Assembly: GCF_014201145.1 (NCBI RefSeq)
Contig: NZ_JACHDP010000001.1
Location: 3,410,001 to 3,474,000, forward strand
DNA: 64,000 nt
Direction: 5' to 3'
Origin: Micromonospora parathelypteridis
Lineage (GTDB): Bacteria; Actinomycetota; Actinomycetes; Mycobacteriales; Micromonosporaceae
Part shown: positions 51,069 through 58,995 of the stretch, piece by piece
Layout: the number at the start of each line of letters is the position of its first letter
How positions within the stretch are numbered: the first letter of the stretch is position 1
Program-made: the position numbers and the translations under genes
The notes under the pieces: generated by a model
Databases searched by the model: none
What the model saw: only the letters and a program-made list of their open reading frames with translations
What the model was told of the DNA's origin: nothing

Positions 51069-51084
51069 GTTCCGTAAACGGAAC
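51069..51084. promoter_or_regulatory. Operator shared by the XRE-cupin and BenE genes
   Basis: GTTCCGTAAACGGAAC is a perfect inverted repeat (7-bp arms, AA spacer) in the 55-base divergent region. It covers the likely -35 of the regulator gene and the likely start of the BenE transcript (TACACA at 51058-51063), so one bound dimer could control both. Confidence 0.75.
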
Positions 51085-51099
51085 AGTCGGGAGGGTGGG

Positions 51100-52341
51100 A
51101 TGGCCGGACGCGTCCAACCGGTGCTGGCCGGCGCGGTGACCGCCCTGGTCGGCTTCGCCAGCTCGTTCACCGTCGTGCTGGCCGGGCTCCGGGCGGCCGG
51201 CGCATCGGACGCGCAGGCCGCCTCCGGCCTGCTCGCCCTCTGCGTGGCGTGCGGGCTCGCCGCCGCCTGGCTGGGCTGGCGGCACCGGATACCGATGAGC
51301 GTGGCCTGGTCCACGCCGGGTGCGGCGCTGCTGGTGGCGACCGGGCCACCGCCGGGCGGGTGGCCGGTCGCGGTGGGCGCCTTCCTCGTCTCCGGCGTGC
51401 TGATCGTGGCGGCCGGGCTGTTCCCGCCACTCGGTCGTGCGGTGGCCGCCATCCCCAAGCCGGTGGCCGGTGCGATGCTCGCCGGGGTGCTGTTGCCGCT
51501 GTGCACCGCTCCGGTCCGCGCGCTTGTCGAGTTGCCCACGGTGGCCGGCCCGGTGGTGGTCGGCTGGTTGCTGCTGCACCGGTTCGCCCGCCGCTGGGCG
51601 GTGCCCGGCGCGTTGCTGGTGGCGGTGATCGCGATCGCGCTGACCGCGCCGCCGACCGGCCTGACCGGTGCCGCGTTGGCTCCGTCGATCACCCTGACCG
51701 CGCCGGCCTGGAACGCGTCCGCGCTGGTCGGTCTCGCCCTACCGTTGTTCCTGGTCACCATGGCCGCGCAGAACGTACCCGGCATGGCGGTGCTGGTCGG
51801 CTACGGCTACCGGCCGCCGTTCGGCGCCGCGCTTCGGGCGACCGGCCTGGCCAGCCTGGTCGCCGCCCCGGCCGGCGGGCACGCGGTGAACCTCGCGGCG
51901 ATCACCGCCGCGTTGGCCGCCGGCCCCGACGCCCACCCGGACCCGGAACGCCGCTGGGTCGCCTCGGTCACCGCCGGTGTCGGGCTGGCCCTGCTCGGCC
52001 TGGGCGCCGGCGTGGCCACCGCGCTGGTCGCCGTCGCGCCGCCGATCCTCATCGAGGCGGTCGCCGGGCTGGCCCTGCTGGGCGCCCTCGCCACCGCGCT
52101 CGCCTCGGCGGTGACCGACCCGACGACCCGCGAGGCCGCCGTGGTCACCTTCGTGGTGACCGCCTCCGGGGTGACGCTGATCGGCGTGGGCGGAGCGTTC
52201 TGGGGCCTGGTCGCCGGCTGCCTGATGCTGCTGCTCTTCCACCGCCGCCCACCCGTCGTGCCGGCCGCCGCACCCGAAAGATCAACACCAGAGCGCGAAG
52301 ATCGCGTCCTGCCCACCGACCGGACACCCCAACATCACTGA
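51100..52341 (+). CDS. BenE-family transporter
   Basis: A protein of 413 residues with about 12 helices. The N-terminus MAGRVQPVLAGAVTALVGFA and the central TMAAQNVPGMAVLVGYGYRP are BenE (benzoate membrane transport protein) signatures. BenE members are assigned proton-coupled aromatic acid uptake, but for this subgroup the substrate is not proven. GGGAGGGTGGG precedes the ATG. The stop codon is the first base group of a dispersed palindrome. Confidence 0.9.
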   Translation: MAGRVQPVLAGAVTALVGFASSFTVVLAGLRAAGASDAQAASGLLALCVACGLAAAWLGWRHRIPMSVAWSTPGAALLVATGPPPGGWPVAVGAFLVSGVLIVAAGLFPPLGRAVAAIPKPVAGAMLAGVLLPLCTAPVRALVELPTVAGPVVVGWLLLHRFARRWAVPGALLVAVIAIALTAPPTGLTGAALAPSITLTAPAWNASALVGLALPLFLVTMAAQNVPGMAVLVGYGYRPPFGAALRATGLASLVAAPAGGHAVNLAAITAALAAGPDAHPDPERRWVASVTAGVGLALLGLGAGVATALVAVAPPILIEAVAGLALLGALATALASAVTDPTTREAAVVTFVVTASGVTLIGVGGAFWGLVAGCLMLLLFHRRPPVVPAAAPERSTPEREDRVLPTDRTPQHH

Positions 52342-52417
52342 TCTGGTACTCCAGATCGCCGACGTGGCGGTATCCCCGTCGCTGAATACCGCCACGTCGC
52401 CGATATGGAGTCGATCA
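52339..52417. repeat. Long palindrome, member B of a dispersed family
   Basis: Inner perfect arms CGACGTGGCGGTAT and ATACCGCCACGTCG flank CCCCGTCGCTGA; outer arms continue with GGTACTCCAGATCGC and CGATATGGAGTCGATC. It shares the CCATATCGGCGA / GGCGGTATCC core with 42971-43046. It lies between convergent BenE and PRC-type genes, including both stop regions, so it probably terminates both. Confidence 0.85.
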
Positions 52418-52786
52418 TTCCTCTGGCGGTAGGTCGGCCACGCCCACGGCGAGGAGGACCCGGCCGTCGGCGACCGAGCCGATCCGGTCGGCCGGTACGT
52501 AGACCGCCCCGGTGCGGGTCAGATCGGTCGAGACCTTCAGGTAGCCGCTGTGCAGCAGCCGCGCCGCCAGATCGGCCGGAACGTCCGGCTCCTCGACCGC
52601 CGTGGCCTCGATCAGCTCGTCCAGGCTGCTGCCCGGGTCGGCGGTCGGCGTCTGGACGGTCACCGCGTTGGGGTCGGCCCGCTGGACGAGGTCCACCGTG
52701 CCGACTTCGGTGCCGGCTGAGTCGATCACCGGCATCCCGGTGGTGATCCGCGAGATGGTCGCCTGCTGCTCGTCCTGCTGGTCCAT
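52415..52786 (-). CDS. PRC-barrel/DUF2171-like protein
   Basis: A protein of 123 residues. MPVIDSAGTEVGTVDLVQ and AVYVPADRIGSVADGRVLL are PRC-barrel-like strands typical of DUF2171 proteins in actinomycetes. It is soluble, with no catalytic motifs; the role is unknown (stress or RNA-related roles are proposed for PRC barrels generally). The gene ends in the palindrome region. Confidence 0.78.
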   Translation of the reverse strand: MDQQDEQQATISRITTGMPVIDSAGTEVGTVDLVQRADPNAVTVQTPTADPGSSLDELIEATAVEEPDVPADLAARLLHSGYLKVSTDLTRTGAVYVPADRIGSVADGRVLLAVGVADLPPEE

Positions 52787-52895
52787 CCCATTGCGGTTCC
52801 CGGGGCGGTACGCCGCTAAACGCCGCCGCCGACCCGCCCAGCGCTCGGCCCGGAGGTCAGTCAGCCCGGCAGCCCGCTGGCCCGGCGGCGACCGT

Positions 52896-53147
52896 TCAGC
52901 TGTTCGGAAGGGTCCAGCCACCCGGCGGGCGCGGGGACAGTTCCCGCCACGTGTCCGGACCGTCGAGCAGCGCCCGGACCGTGTCCTCGGCTTCGTCCGC
53001 ACTGCCGTACTCGTAGAACCGGGAGATGCCCTCGGCGCCGCCGGCCCGCTGCTCGACGTGCCACCGGTCGGCGTCCACCCGCAGGAATACGTCCCGCCGG
53101 GCCAGGCGCCCCCACTTCCCGTTCCACCAGTGCTTCCGCTGCTCCAT
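52896..53147 (-). CDS. Small hypothetical Trp/Arg-rich protein
   Basis: A protein of 83 residues (MEQRKHWWNGKWGRLARRD start) with many Trp and charged residues, no helix for membranes and no motif. Related proteins seem widespread in actinomycetes, but the family is unnamed to me. Codon use is typical of the window. It lies just downstream of mscL on the same strand. Confidence 0.65.
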   Translation of the reverse strand: MEQRKHWWNGKWGRLARRDVFLRVDADRWHVEQRAGGAEGISRFYEYGSADEAEDTVRALLDGPDTWRELSPRPPGGWTLPNS

Positions 53148-53182
53148 GGCGGGACTCTATCGAACACACGTACGAGAAGGTG

Positions 53183-53211
53183 CGGCCCCTGCGGGAATCC
53201 CACAGGGGCCG
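53183..53211 (-). terminator. Terminator after mscL
   Basis: CGGCCCCTG pairs with CAGGGGCCG (53183-53191 with 53203-53211), and GGG/CCC extend the stem with one mismatch. It lies 17 bases beyond the mscL stop and before the small gene that follows. Confidence 0.65.
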
Positions 53212-53228
53212 ATGTGCTTCCGCTCGGG

Positions 53229-53702
53229 TCAGCGCTGCGTCGGCGGCTCGGTGCGACGGCCCAGCACGTCGTCCAGCGCCCCGCGCTGCTGGCCCGGGGT
53301 GGTGTGGCCGGCGGAGACCAGGGCGTCCCGGATCTCGGTGAGCAGCTTGACCTCCTCGCTCGGCGCCGAAGGCGGCGGCTCCTCGCCCCGCTTGCGCCGC
53401 TCGGCCAGCCGGTTCATCGGGTAGACGACCAGGAAGTAGAGCGCCAGCGCGGTCAGCAGGAAGGTGATCACCGCGTTGACGAAGGAGATCCAGTCGAAGG
53501 CGATGCCGCGGAACTTGGGCGCCGTTCCGGCGAGGCCCTTGTCGCTGCCCGTGATGAGCAACACGAAGACCCGAATCAGCGGATCCAGGAACGACTTGGT
53601 GAGTTGGGTGACCACGCCCGTGAACGCGGCGCCGATGACGACACCGACCGCCAGGTCGACGACGTTGCCGCGCATGATGAAGTCTTTGAAGCCCTTGAGC
53701 AT
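53229..53702 (-). CDS. mscL: Large-conductance mechanosensitive channel MscL
   Basis: A protein of 157 residues: MLKGFKDFIMRGNVVDLAVG with VVIGAAFTGVV is the MscL N-terminus and first helix, and ALALYFLVVYPMN is the second helix. The C-terminal cytoplasmic helix follows a Pro-rich stretch. It releases solutes when the membrane is stretched. The periplasmic loop is normal in length and the C-terminal tail is about 20 residues longer than in E. coli. Confidence 0.96.
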   Translation of the reverse strand: MLKGFKDFIMRGNVVDLAVGVVIGAAFTGVVTQLTKSFLDPLIRVFVLLITGSDKGLAGTAPKFRGIAFDWISFVNAVITFLLTALALYFLVVYPMNRLAERRKRGEEPPPSAPSEEVKLLTEIRDALVSAGHTTPGQQRGALDDVLGRRTEPPTQR

Positions 53703-53741
53703 CCGTACTCCCGAGGTGTCCGCTTTTCTGTCGGGGACAAC

Positions 53742-54434
53742 CTATGCCCAGGGAGCGGGCTCCAGAAAAGCGCCAGCTTCGATCGCCGCCCGGCCCGGAT
53801 CGCCGGCCCGGATCGCCTCGACCAGCCGGGTGTGGTCGACGTAGCGCTCAGGTGTGAGCGCTCCCCCCATCGCCTGGGCGACCGTGCTGCGCAGGGCGGC
53901 GCCGACCGAGGCGTACAGCTCGGCGAGCATGGCGTTGTGGGCGGCGGCGACCACCGCGATGTGCAGTGCCGCGTCGGCCTCGACGAACGCGTCGACCCGG
54001 CCGCCGTGCCAGGCGGCCTCGCGTGCGGCGAGCGCGCCGTCGAGCGCCGCCAGGTCCTCCGGTGTACGCCGCAGCGCGGCGAGCCGGGCGGCCTCCACCT
54101 CGAAGGCACGACGCACCTCGATGACCTCGGTCATCCGGTCGTCGCCGAGTTGGCGGGCCACCACCGGCGCCAGTTCGTCGGTGGACACCACGTAGGTGCC
54201 GGAGCCCTGCCGGCACTCCAGCACCCCGGCGTGCACCAGGGCGCGGACCGACTCGCGGACCGTGTTGCGCCCCACGCCGAGTGCGGCGACCAGTTGCGGC
54301 TCGGTGGGGATGCGTCCGCCGACCGGCCACTCGCCGCCGAGGATCCGGGCCCGGAGCTGCTCGATGGTCTGCCGGACCCGGTGGCCCCGGGGCGGCACCG
54401 GCGGCGCGGAGGCGAAATCGACTGACGGTGGCAC
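53742..54434 (-). CDS. GntR-family regulator, FadR subfamily
   Basis: A protein of 230 residues. N-terminal winged helix (RIPTEPQLVAALGVGRNTVR, about 42-61) and a C-terminal all-helical FCD domain (DAFVEADAALHIAVVAAAHN) that usually binds a small carboxylate with a metal ion. It is divergent from the CynX/NimT-like exporter by 50 bases and is its likely repressor. Confidence 0.92.
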   Translation of the reverse strand: MPPSVDFASAPPVPPRGHRVRQTIEQLRARILGGEWPVGGRIPTEPQLVAALGVGRNTVRESVRALVHAGVLECRQGSGTYVVSTDELAPVVARQLGDDRMTEVIEVRRAFEVEAARLAALRRTPEDLAALDGALAAREAAWHGGRVDAFVEADAALHIAVVAAAHNAMLAELYASVGAALRSTVAQAMGGALTPERYVDHTRLVEAIRAGDPGRAAIEAGAFLEPAPWA

Positions 54435-54484
54435 TGGTTACATCACCGAGCCCAAATTCATCCCATGATTGTAGGTTGGATGCC

Positions 54485-55765
54485 ATGACCCCGCCACCTA
54501 CCGCCGCTCCGGCGCTGCCCGCTCCCGTCGCCGTCGACCCACACTCAACGCGCGACCCCGGTGCGGGCCGACGGACGCACCCGGCCACCGGTGGCGCGCT
54601 CGTGCTGGTCGGGATGCTGCTGGTCGCGCTGAACCTGCGCGCCGTGGTGACGAGCCTCGGCGCCCTGCTCGACGAGGTCCGCGACGGGCTGGGTCTCTCC
54701 GGCGCGACCGCCGGCCTGGTCACCACCCTGCCGACCATCGCGTTCGCCGGCCTCGGCGCGCTCACCCCGTGGCTGGTCCGCCGGGTGGCGCCGGCCCGGG
54801 TGCTCGTGGTCGCCATGCTCGCCCTCGCCGTCGGCCAGGTGCTCCGGGCCATGACCGACTCGGCCTGGATCTTCGTGCTCACCAGCGCGCTGGCGCTGTC
54901 CGGCATCGCGGTCGCCAACATCCTGCTGCCGATGCTGGTCAAGCAGCACTTCCCGCATCGCACCGGCCTGGTCACCGGGGCGTACACGATGGCGCTGACC
55001 CTGGGCACGACGGTGGCCGCGGCCTCCGCGGTGCCGATCGCGCACGCCTTCGGGTCGTGGCGCGCCGGTCTCGGCATCTGGGCGGCGATGGCCGCAGTGG
55101 CCGTACTCCCGTGGGTGCCGCTGGCGCTGCGGACCCGCCGCGCCGCGCGGCGCGCGACCTCGACGGCGGCCGCCACCGCGCCGGTGCGGGTCCGGCCGGC
55201 GCGGACCCGGCTCGGCTGGGCCATGGCCGTCTACTTCGGGGCGCAGTCGCTCAGTGGGTACGCGATCATGGGCTGGCTGGCCCAGCTGTTCCGGGACGCC
55301 GGCTACCAGCCGGAGTCGGCCGGGCTGCTGCTCGCCGGGGTGACCGCGCTCGGTGTGCCCATCGCGCTGCTGATGCCCACCGTGGCCGGCCGGATGGCCA
55401 CCCTGCGCCCGCTGGTGCTCGGGATGACCACCGCGTCGACGCTGGCCTACCTGGGGCTGGCGCTCGCCCCGCACGGCGCCGCGCTGCTCTGGGTGCTCCT
55501 GCTGGCGATCGGCCAGGGCGCGTTCCCGATGATCCTGACCGCCATCGGCCTGCGCGCCCGCACGGCCGAGGGGACGGTGGCACTCTCCGCGTTCGCGCAG
55601 AGCACCGGGTACGTGATCGCAGCCCTCGGCCCACTGCTGGTCGGCATCCTCTACGAGGTCACCGGCGGCTGGACCGCGCCGATCGGGTTCCTGTTGGGCG
55701 CGCTCGCCGTGCAGACGGCGGCGGGCCTGGCAATCGCCCGTCCCCGCTACGTCGAGGACGAGTGA
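54485..55765 (+). CDS. MFS transporter of the CynX/NimT type
   Basis: A protein of 426 residues with 12 helices. NLRAVVTSLGALLDEVRDGL and LPTIAFAGLGALTPWLVRR are typical of the CynX/NimT (cyanate/2-nitroimidazole) subfamily of the major facilitator superfamily. Direction and substrate are not certain; several members export drugs. The ATG follows a weak GGTTGGA ribosome-binding region. Confidence 0.9.
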   Translation: MTPPPTAAPALPAPVAVDPHSTRDPGAGRRTHPATGGALVLVGMLLVALNLRAVVTSLGALLDEVRDGLGLSGATAGLVTTLPTIAFAGLGALTPWLVRRVAPARVLVVAMLALAVGQVLRAMTDSAWIFVLTSALALSGIAVANILLPMLVKQHFPHRTGLVTGAYTMALTLGTTVAAASAVPIAHAFGSWRAGLGIWAAMAAVAVLPWVPLALRTRRAARRATSTAAATAPVRVRPARTRLGWAMAVYFGAQSLSGYAIMGWLAQLFRDAGYQPESAGLLLAGVTALGVPIALLMPTVAGRMATLRPLVLGMTTASTLAYLGLALAPHGAALLWVLLLAIGQGAFPMILTAIGLRARTAEGTVALSAFAQSTGYVIAALGPLLVGILYEVTGGWTAPIGFLLGALAVQTAAGLAIARPRYVEDE

Positions 55766-55778
55766 GAAGCAGCAGCGG

Positions 55779-56135
55779 TCAGGAGGAGGCCGGGGTCGGC
55801 TCGCCGGCGACTGCCTCATCCACCGTGGGGTAGGTGTGCAGCACCTCGACCAGCCCGCTCACCTCGAGGATGCGCAGCACACCCCGCTGCGGGGCGGCCA
55901 GCCGGACCACGCCGCCGGCCTCGTCGCAGCTGTTCTTGGCGCGGACGAAGACCGACAGGCCGGTCGAGTCGCAGAACGAGACGTTCGCCAGGTCGAACAC
56001 CAGCCGGTTGCGACCCTTGTCGAGCAGGTCGGTGATCTGGTCCTGGAGCTGCGGTGCGGTGGCCATGTCCAGCTCGCCCGCGACCGACACGACGACCACG
56101 TCGCCGCGTTGTTCCGTGTGCACCGTCAAGGACAT
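55779..56135 (-). CDS. STAS-domain anti-sigma factor antagonist
   Basis: A protein of 118 residues, the RsbV/SpoIIAA fold. The phosphorylated Ser is S57 in SFCDSTGLSVF. The dephosphorylated form should bind an RsbW-like kinase and release a sigma factor. It lies back to back with the stressosome operon, so it is a natural substrate for the phosphatases encoded there. GGAGG is well placed before the ATG. Confidence 0.93.
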   Translation of the reverse strand: MSLTVHTEQRGDVVVVSVAGELDMATAPQLQDQITDLLDKGRNRLVFDLANVSFCDSTGLSVFVRAKNSCDEAGGVVRLAAPQRGVLRILEVSGLVEVLHTYPTVDEAVAGEPTPASS

Positions 56136-56298
56136 TCGCCAGACCTCCTGTTATCGGGGGAACGGTATCCCACGACCGGGGTCGGACGCAGAACGGGAGC
56201 CGTGATCCGGTGGCCATCATCATTCCGTTGCTACGGGGCAAGTAGTTGGTCAGTCTCCGGTGATAGAGTCCGCCCGGTCCAGGTCAAGGGGGTTCCAA

Positions 56299-57159
56299 AT
56301 GGCGTTGAGCACCGAAGAAAGTGGTCGGCTCGCCGAGCTGCTCAGCGGGCAGGCCGACCGGGTGACGTCTCGGTGGACCGAGATCGTCACCAGTTCGTTG
56401 CGGGGCCGGCTGAGCCAGGCCGAGCTGCGCCGGCAGGTTCAGGATCTGCACAGCGCCATCGTCACCACCGGTGAGCAGGGTGTCATCGACCTGTCCGCCG
56501 ACAACGCCGCCGAGCTGCGCGCGGCGCTCTCCGAACTGTCTCGTGGCCGAGCCCGGCAGGGCTTCTCCGCCACCGAGACCACGGTCAGCGTCTTCGCGCT
56601 CAAGGACGTGCTGGCCGAGCTGGTGCAGGAGACCGGCGGCGCCAACGCGCTGAACGACTACGTCGCCTTCTCCAAGCTCGTCGACGAGATGGGCCTGTTC
56701 ACCTTCGAAAGCTTCGTACGCACCCGGGAGAGCCTGATCGCCGACCAGGCCGAGCAGCTGCTCGAGCTCTCCACGCCGGTGGTCAAGCTCTGGGAGGGTG
56801 TGGTCGCCGTCCCGCTGGTCGGCACCCTGGACTCGGCCCGGGCTCAGGTCGTGATGGAGCGGCTGCTGCAGACCCTGGTCGACACCGGCTCCCCGTACGC
56901 GATCATCGACATCACCGGCGTCCCGGCGGTGGACACCCAGGTCGCCCAGCACATCCTGAAGACCGTGGTGGCCGCCCGGCTGATGGGCGCCGACTGCATC
57001 ATCTCCGGCATCCGTCCGCAGATCGCGCAGACCATCGTCGCGCTCGGCATCGAGTTCGGCGACATCGCCACCAAGGCGAGCCTCGCCGACGCGCTGCGCC
57101 ACGTGCTGCGGCTCACCGGGGTGGAGACCGCCCGTCGCCAGCCGCGCCGGGGCGTCTGA
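56299..57159 (+). CDS. rsbR: RsbR-type stressosome scaffold protein
   Basis: A protein of 286 residues. The N-terminal domain (about 10-145) is a globin-like RsbR sensor region (RWTEIVTSSLRGRLSQAELR). The C-terminal STAS domain (about 165-280) ends the protein, with T213 in AVDTQVAQHI at the position of the key phosphorylated Thr of Bacillus RsbR proteins. It forms the stressosome core with the next gene product. GGGGG ribosome-binding site; a possible extended -10 (TGATAGAGT) lies at 56261-56269. Confidence 0.93.
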   Translation: MALSTEESGRLAELLSGQADRVTSRWTEIVTSSLRGRLSQAELRRQVQDLHSAIVTTGEQGVIDLSADNAAELRAALSELSRGRARQGFSATETTVSVFALKDVLAELVQETGGANALNDYVAFSKLVDEMGLFTFESFVRTRESLIADQAEQLLELSTPVVKLWEGVVAVPLVGTLDSARAQVVMERLLQTLVDTGSPYAIIDITGVPAVDTQVAQHILKTVVAARLMGADCIISGIRPQIAQTIVALGIEFGDIATKASLADALRHVLRLTGVETARRQPRRGV

Positions 57160-57569
57160 TGGAGCGGGTGCCGATCCTCAAGATCGGTGACATCCTGCTC
57201 GTCTCCATCCAGGTGGACATGTCCGACCAGACCGCGGTCCAGCTCCAGGAGGACCTCGCCGAGCGGATCGTGGACACCGGCTGCCACGGCGTCATCATCG
57301 ACATCACCGCGCTGGACATCGTCGATTCCTTCGTCGGGCGGATGCTCTCCACCATCGCGTCGATCTCCAAGGTGCTCGACGCGGAGACGGTGGTGGTCGG
57401 GATGCGCCCCGCCGTCGCCATCACCCTTGTCGAACTGGGGCTGTCGCTGAACGGCATCCGTACCGCGCTGAACGTCGAGCGCGGCATGGAGCTGATCGCG
57501 GCGGCCCACGCCGACGAGCTCGATTACCAGCTCGACGACGATCCGGACGCCGAGACGGCCACGCCGTGA
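57159..57569 (+). CDS. rsbS: RsbS stressosome scaffold protein
   Basis: A protein of 136 residues, a single STAS domain (PILKIGDILLVSIQVDMSD) with phosphorylation site S57 in DIVDSFVGRM. It co-assembles with RsbR and holds RsbT until stress. Its start shares one base with the RsbR stop. The C-terminal tail is Asp-rich (DELDYQLDDDPD), about 15 residues longer than in Bacillus. Confidence 0.94.
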   Translation: MERVPILKIGDILLVSIQVDMSDQTAVQLQEDLAERIVDTGCHGVIIDITALDIVDSFVGRMLSTIASISKVLDAETVVVGMRPAVAITLVELGLSLNGIRTALNVERGMELIAAAHADELDYQLDDDPDAETATP

Positions 57570-57985
57570 CCGCGGGCATCGACCTGGGCCACCCGCAGGC
57601 GCAGTCGGTCCGCAGTGATGAGGACGTGGTGCGCGTCCGGCAGTTGGTCCGCGCCGTGGCCGTGTCCGTCAAGCTCTCTCTCGTCGACCAGACCAAGGTG
57701 GTCACCGCGGCGAGCGAGCTGGCCCGCAACACCCTCGTGTACGGCGGCGGCGGCTCGGTCGAGGTGGCAACCGTGGAGAACGGCCGCCGTAAGGGCGTCC
57801 GGATCGTCTTCGCCGACTCCGGGCCGGGCATCGCCGACCTGGATCTGGCCCTGACCGACGGCTACACCACCGGCGGTGGCCTCGGCCTCGGGCTCAGCGG
57901 GTCCCGCCGACTCGTCGACGAATTCGAGATCGAGACGTCTCCGGAGGCCGGCACGCGGATCACGGTTATCAAGTGGTCCCGGTGA
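57566..57985 (+). CDS. rsbT: RsbT serine/threonine kinase (stressosome switch)
   Basis: A protein of 139 residues of the GHKL ATPase fold: N-box ASELARNTLVYGGG, G1 FADSGPGI, G2 TGGGLGLGLSGSR. It phosphorylates RsbS and RsbR and, once free, activates a downstream phosphatase. The GTG start overlaps the RsbS stop by four bases. Confidence 0.95.
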   Translation: MTAGIDLGHPQAQSVRSDEDVVRVRQLVRAVAVSVKLSLVDQTKVVTAASELARNTLVYGGGGSVEVATVENGRRKGVRIVFADSGPGIADLDLALTDGYTTGGGLGLGLSGSRRLVDEFEIETSPEAGTRITVIKWSR

Positions 57986-58995
57986 GCATCGATGCGGTCA
58001 CCGACAGTGGCATCTGGTTCCGGGTGGAGGCCAGCAGCGCGGCGAGCGCCGTCCGGCGGGCCGCCGAACGCCTCGGTGCTCAGGTGGAGATGGGTGCGGC
58101 ACGAATCGCCGACCTGGCCATCGTCGCGGCCGAGCTGACCAGCAACCTGGTCAAGCACGCCGACGAGGGTGTCCTGTTGCTCCGGCCGGTGCGCCGCGCC
58201 GGAGAGGCAGGCGTGGAGCTGGTGGCCATCGACTCCGGGCCCGGCATGGCCGACCTGACCGTCTCGTCGCAGGACGGGCACTCCACCACCGGCACGCTCG
58301 GTATCGGTCTGGGCGCCATCGTCCGGCAGGCCAGCTGGTTCGACGGATACTCCCTGCCCGGCCGGGGCACCGTCCTCGCCGTGCACGTCTGGCCGGCGGA
58401 GACGGCACGGCCGTCCTGGGCCGGAGCCCTCGCCCGACCGCTGACCGGCGAAACGGTCAGCGGCGACGGGTACGCCGTCCGGGTCGCCGACGGGCGGCAC
58501 CAGGTGCTGGTCAGCGACGGGCTGGGGCACGGCCCGCTGGCCGCCGCCGCCACCGACGCGGCGCTCGCCGCGTTCCGCGACGCCCCGGCCGGCCCACCGG
58601 CGGCCGTGGTCGGTCACCTGCACCGGAGCATGTCGCACACCCGGGGAGCAGCGCTCGCCGTCGCCGAGCTGGTCCCGGAGGCCGGTGTGCTGCACTACGC
58701 CGGCCTGGGCAACATCTCCGGTGTCGTCGTCCAGGGTGACGGACAGCGCCGAGGGCTGGTATCGCTACCCGGCATCGCCGGCCACCAGCGGCCGACGATC
58801 CGGGAGTACGACTACCCGTTCGCCCCGGGCGCCCGACTGGTGATGCACAGCGACGGAGTTGTCGACCGCTGGCGGTTGACCGACTATCCGGGCCTGGTGG
58901 AGCGGTCCCCGCTGGTGATGGCGGCGACACTGCTGCGCGACGCCGGTGTGCGCCGCGACGACGCCTGCGTACTGGTCGCGAGGTCCTGGGCATGA
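57982..58995 (+). CDS. Fused RsbW-like kinase and RsbX-like PP2C phosphatase
   Basis: A protein of 337 residues. Residues 5-135 form a second GHKL ATPase (N-box AAELTSNLVKHA, G1 AIDSGPGMAD, G2 TGTLGIGLGA). Residues about 145-337 form a PP2C/SpoIIE-type phosphatase (VLVSDGLGHGP, LGNISG, MHSDGVVDRW). In Bacillus the kinase and the RsbX phosphatase are separate proteins. GTG 57982 is chosen because it forms a GTGA overlap with the RsbT stop; GTG 57973 is also open. Confidence 0.9.
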   Translation: MSIDAVTDSGIWFRVEASSAASAVRRAAERLGAQVEMGAARIADLAIVAAELTSNLVKHADEGVLLLRPVRRAGEAGVELVAIDSGPGMADLTVSSQDGHSTTGTLGIGLGAIVRQASWFDGYSLPGRGTVLAVHVWPAETARPSWAGALARPLTGETVSGDGYAVRVADGRHQVLVSDGLGHGPLAAAATDAALAAFRDAPAGPPAAVVGHLHRSMSHTRGAALAVAELVPEAGVLHYAGLGNISGVVVQGDGQRRGLVSLPGIAGHQRPTIREYDYPFAPGARLVMHSDGVVDRWRLTDYPGLVERSPLVMAATLLRDAGVRRDDACVLVARSWA

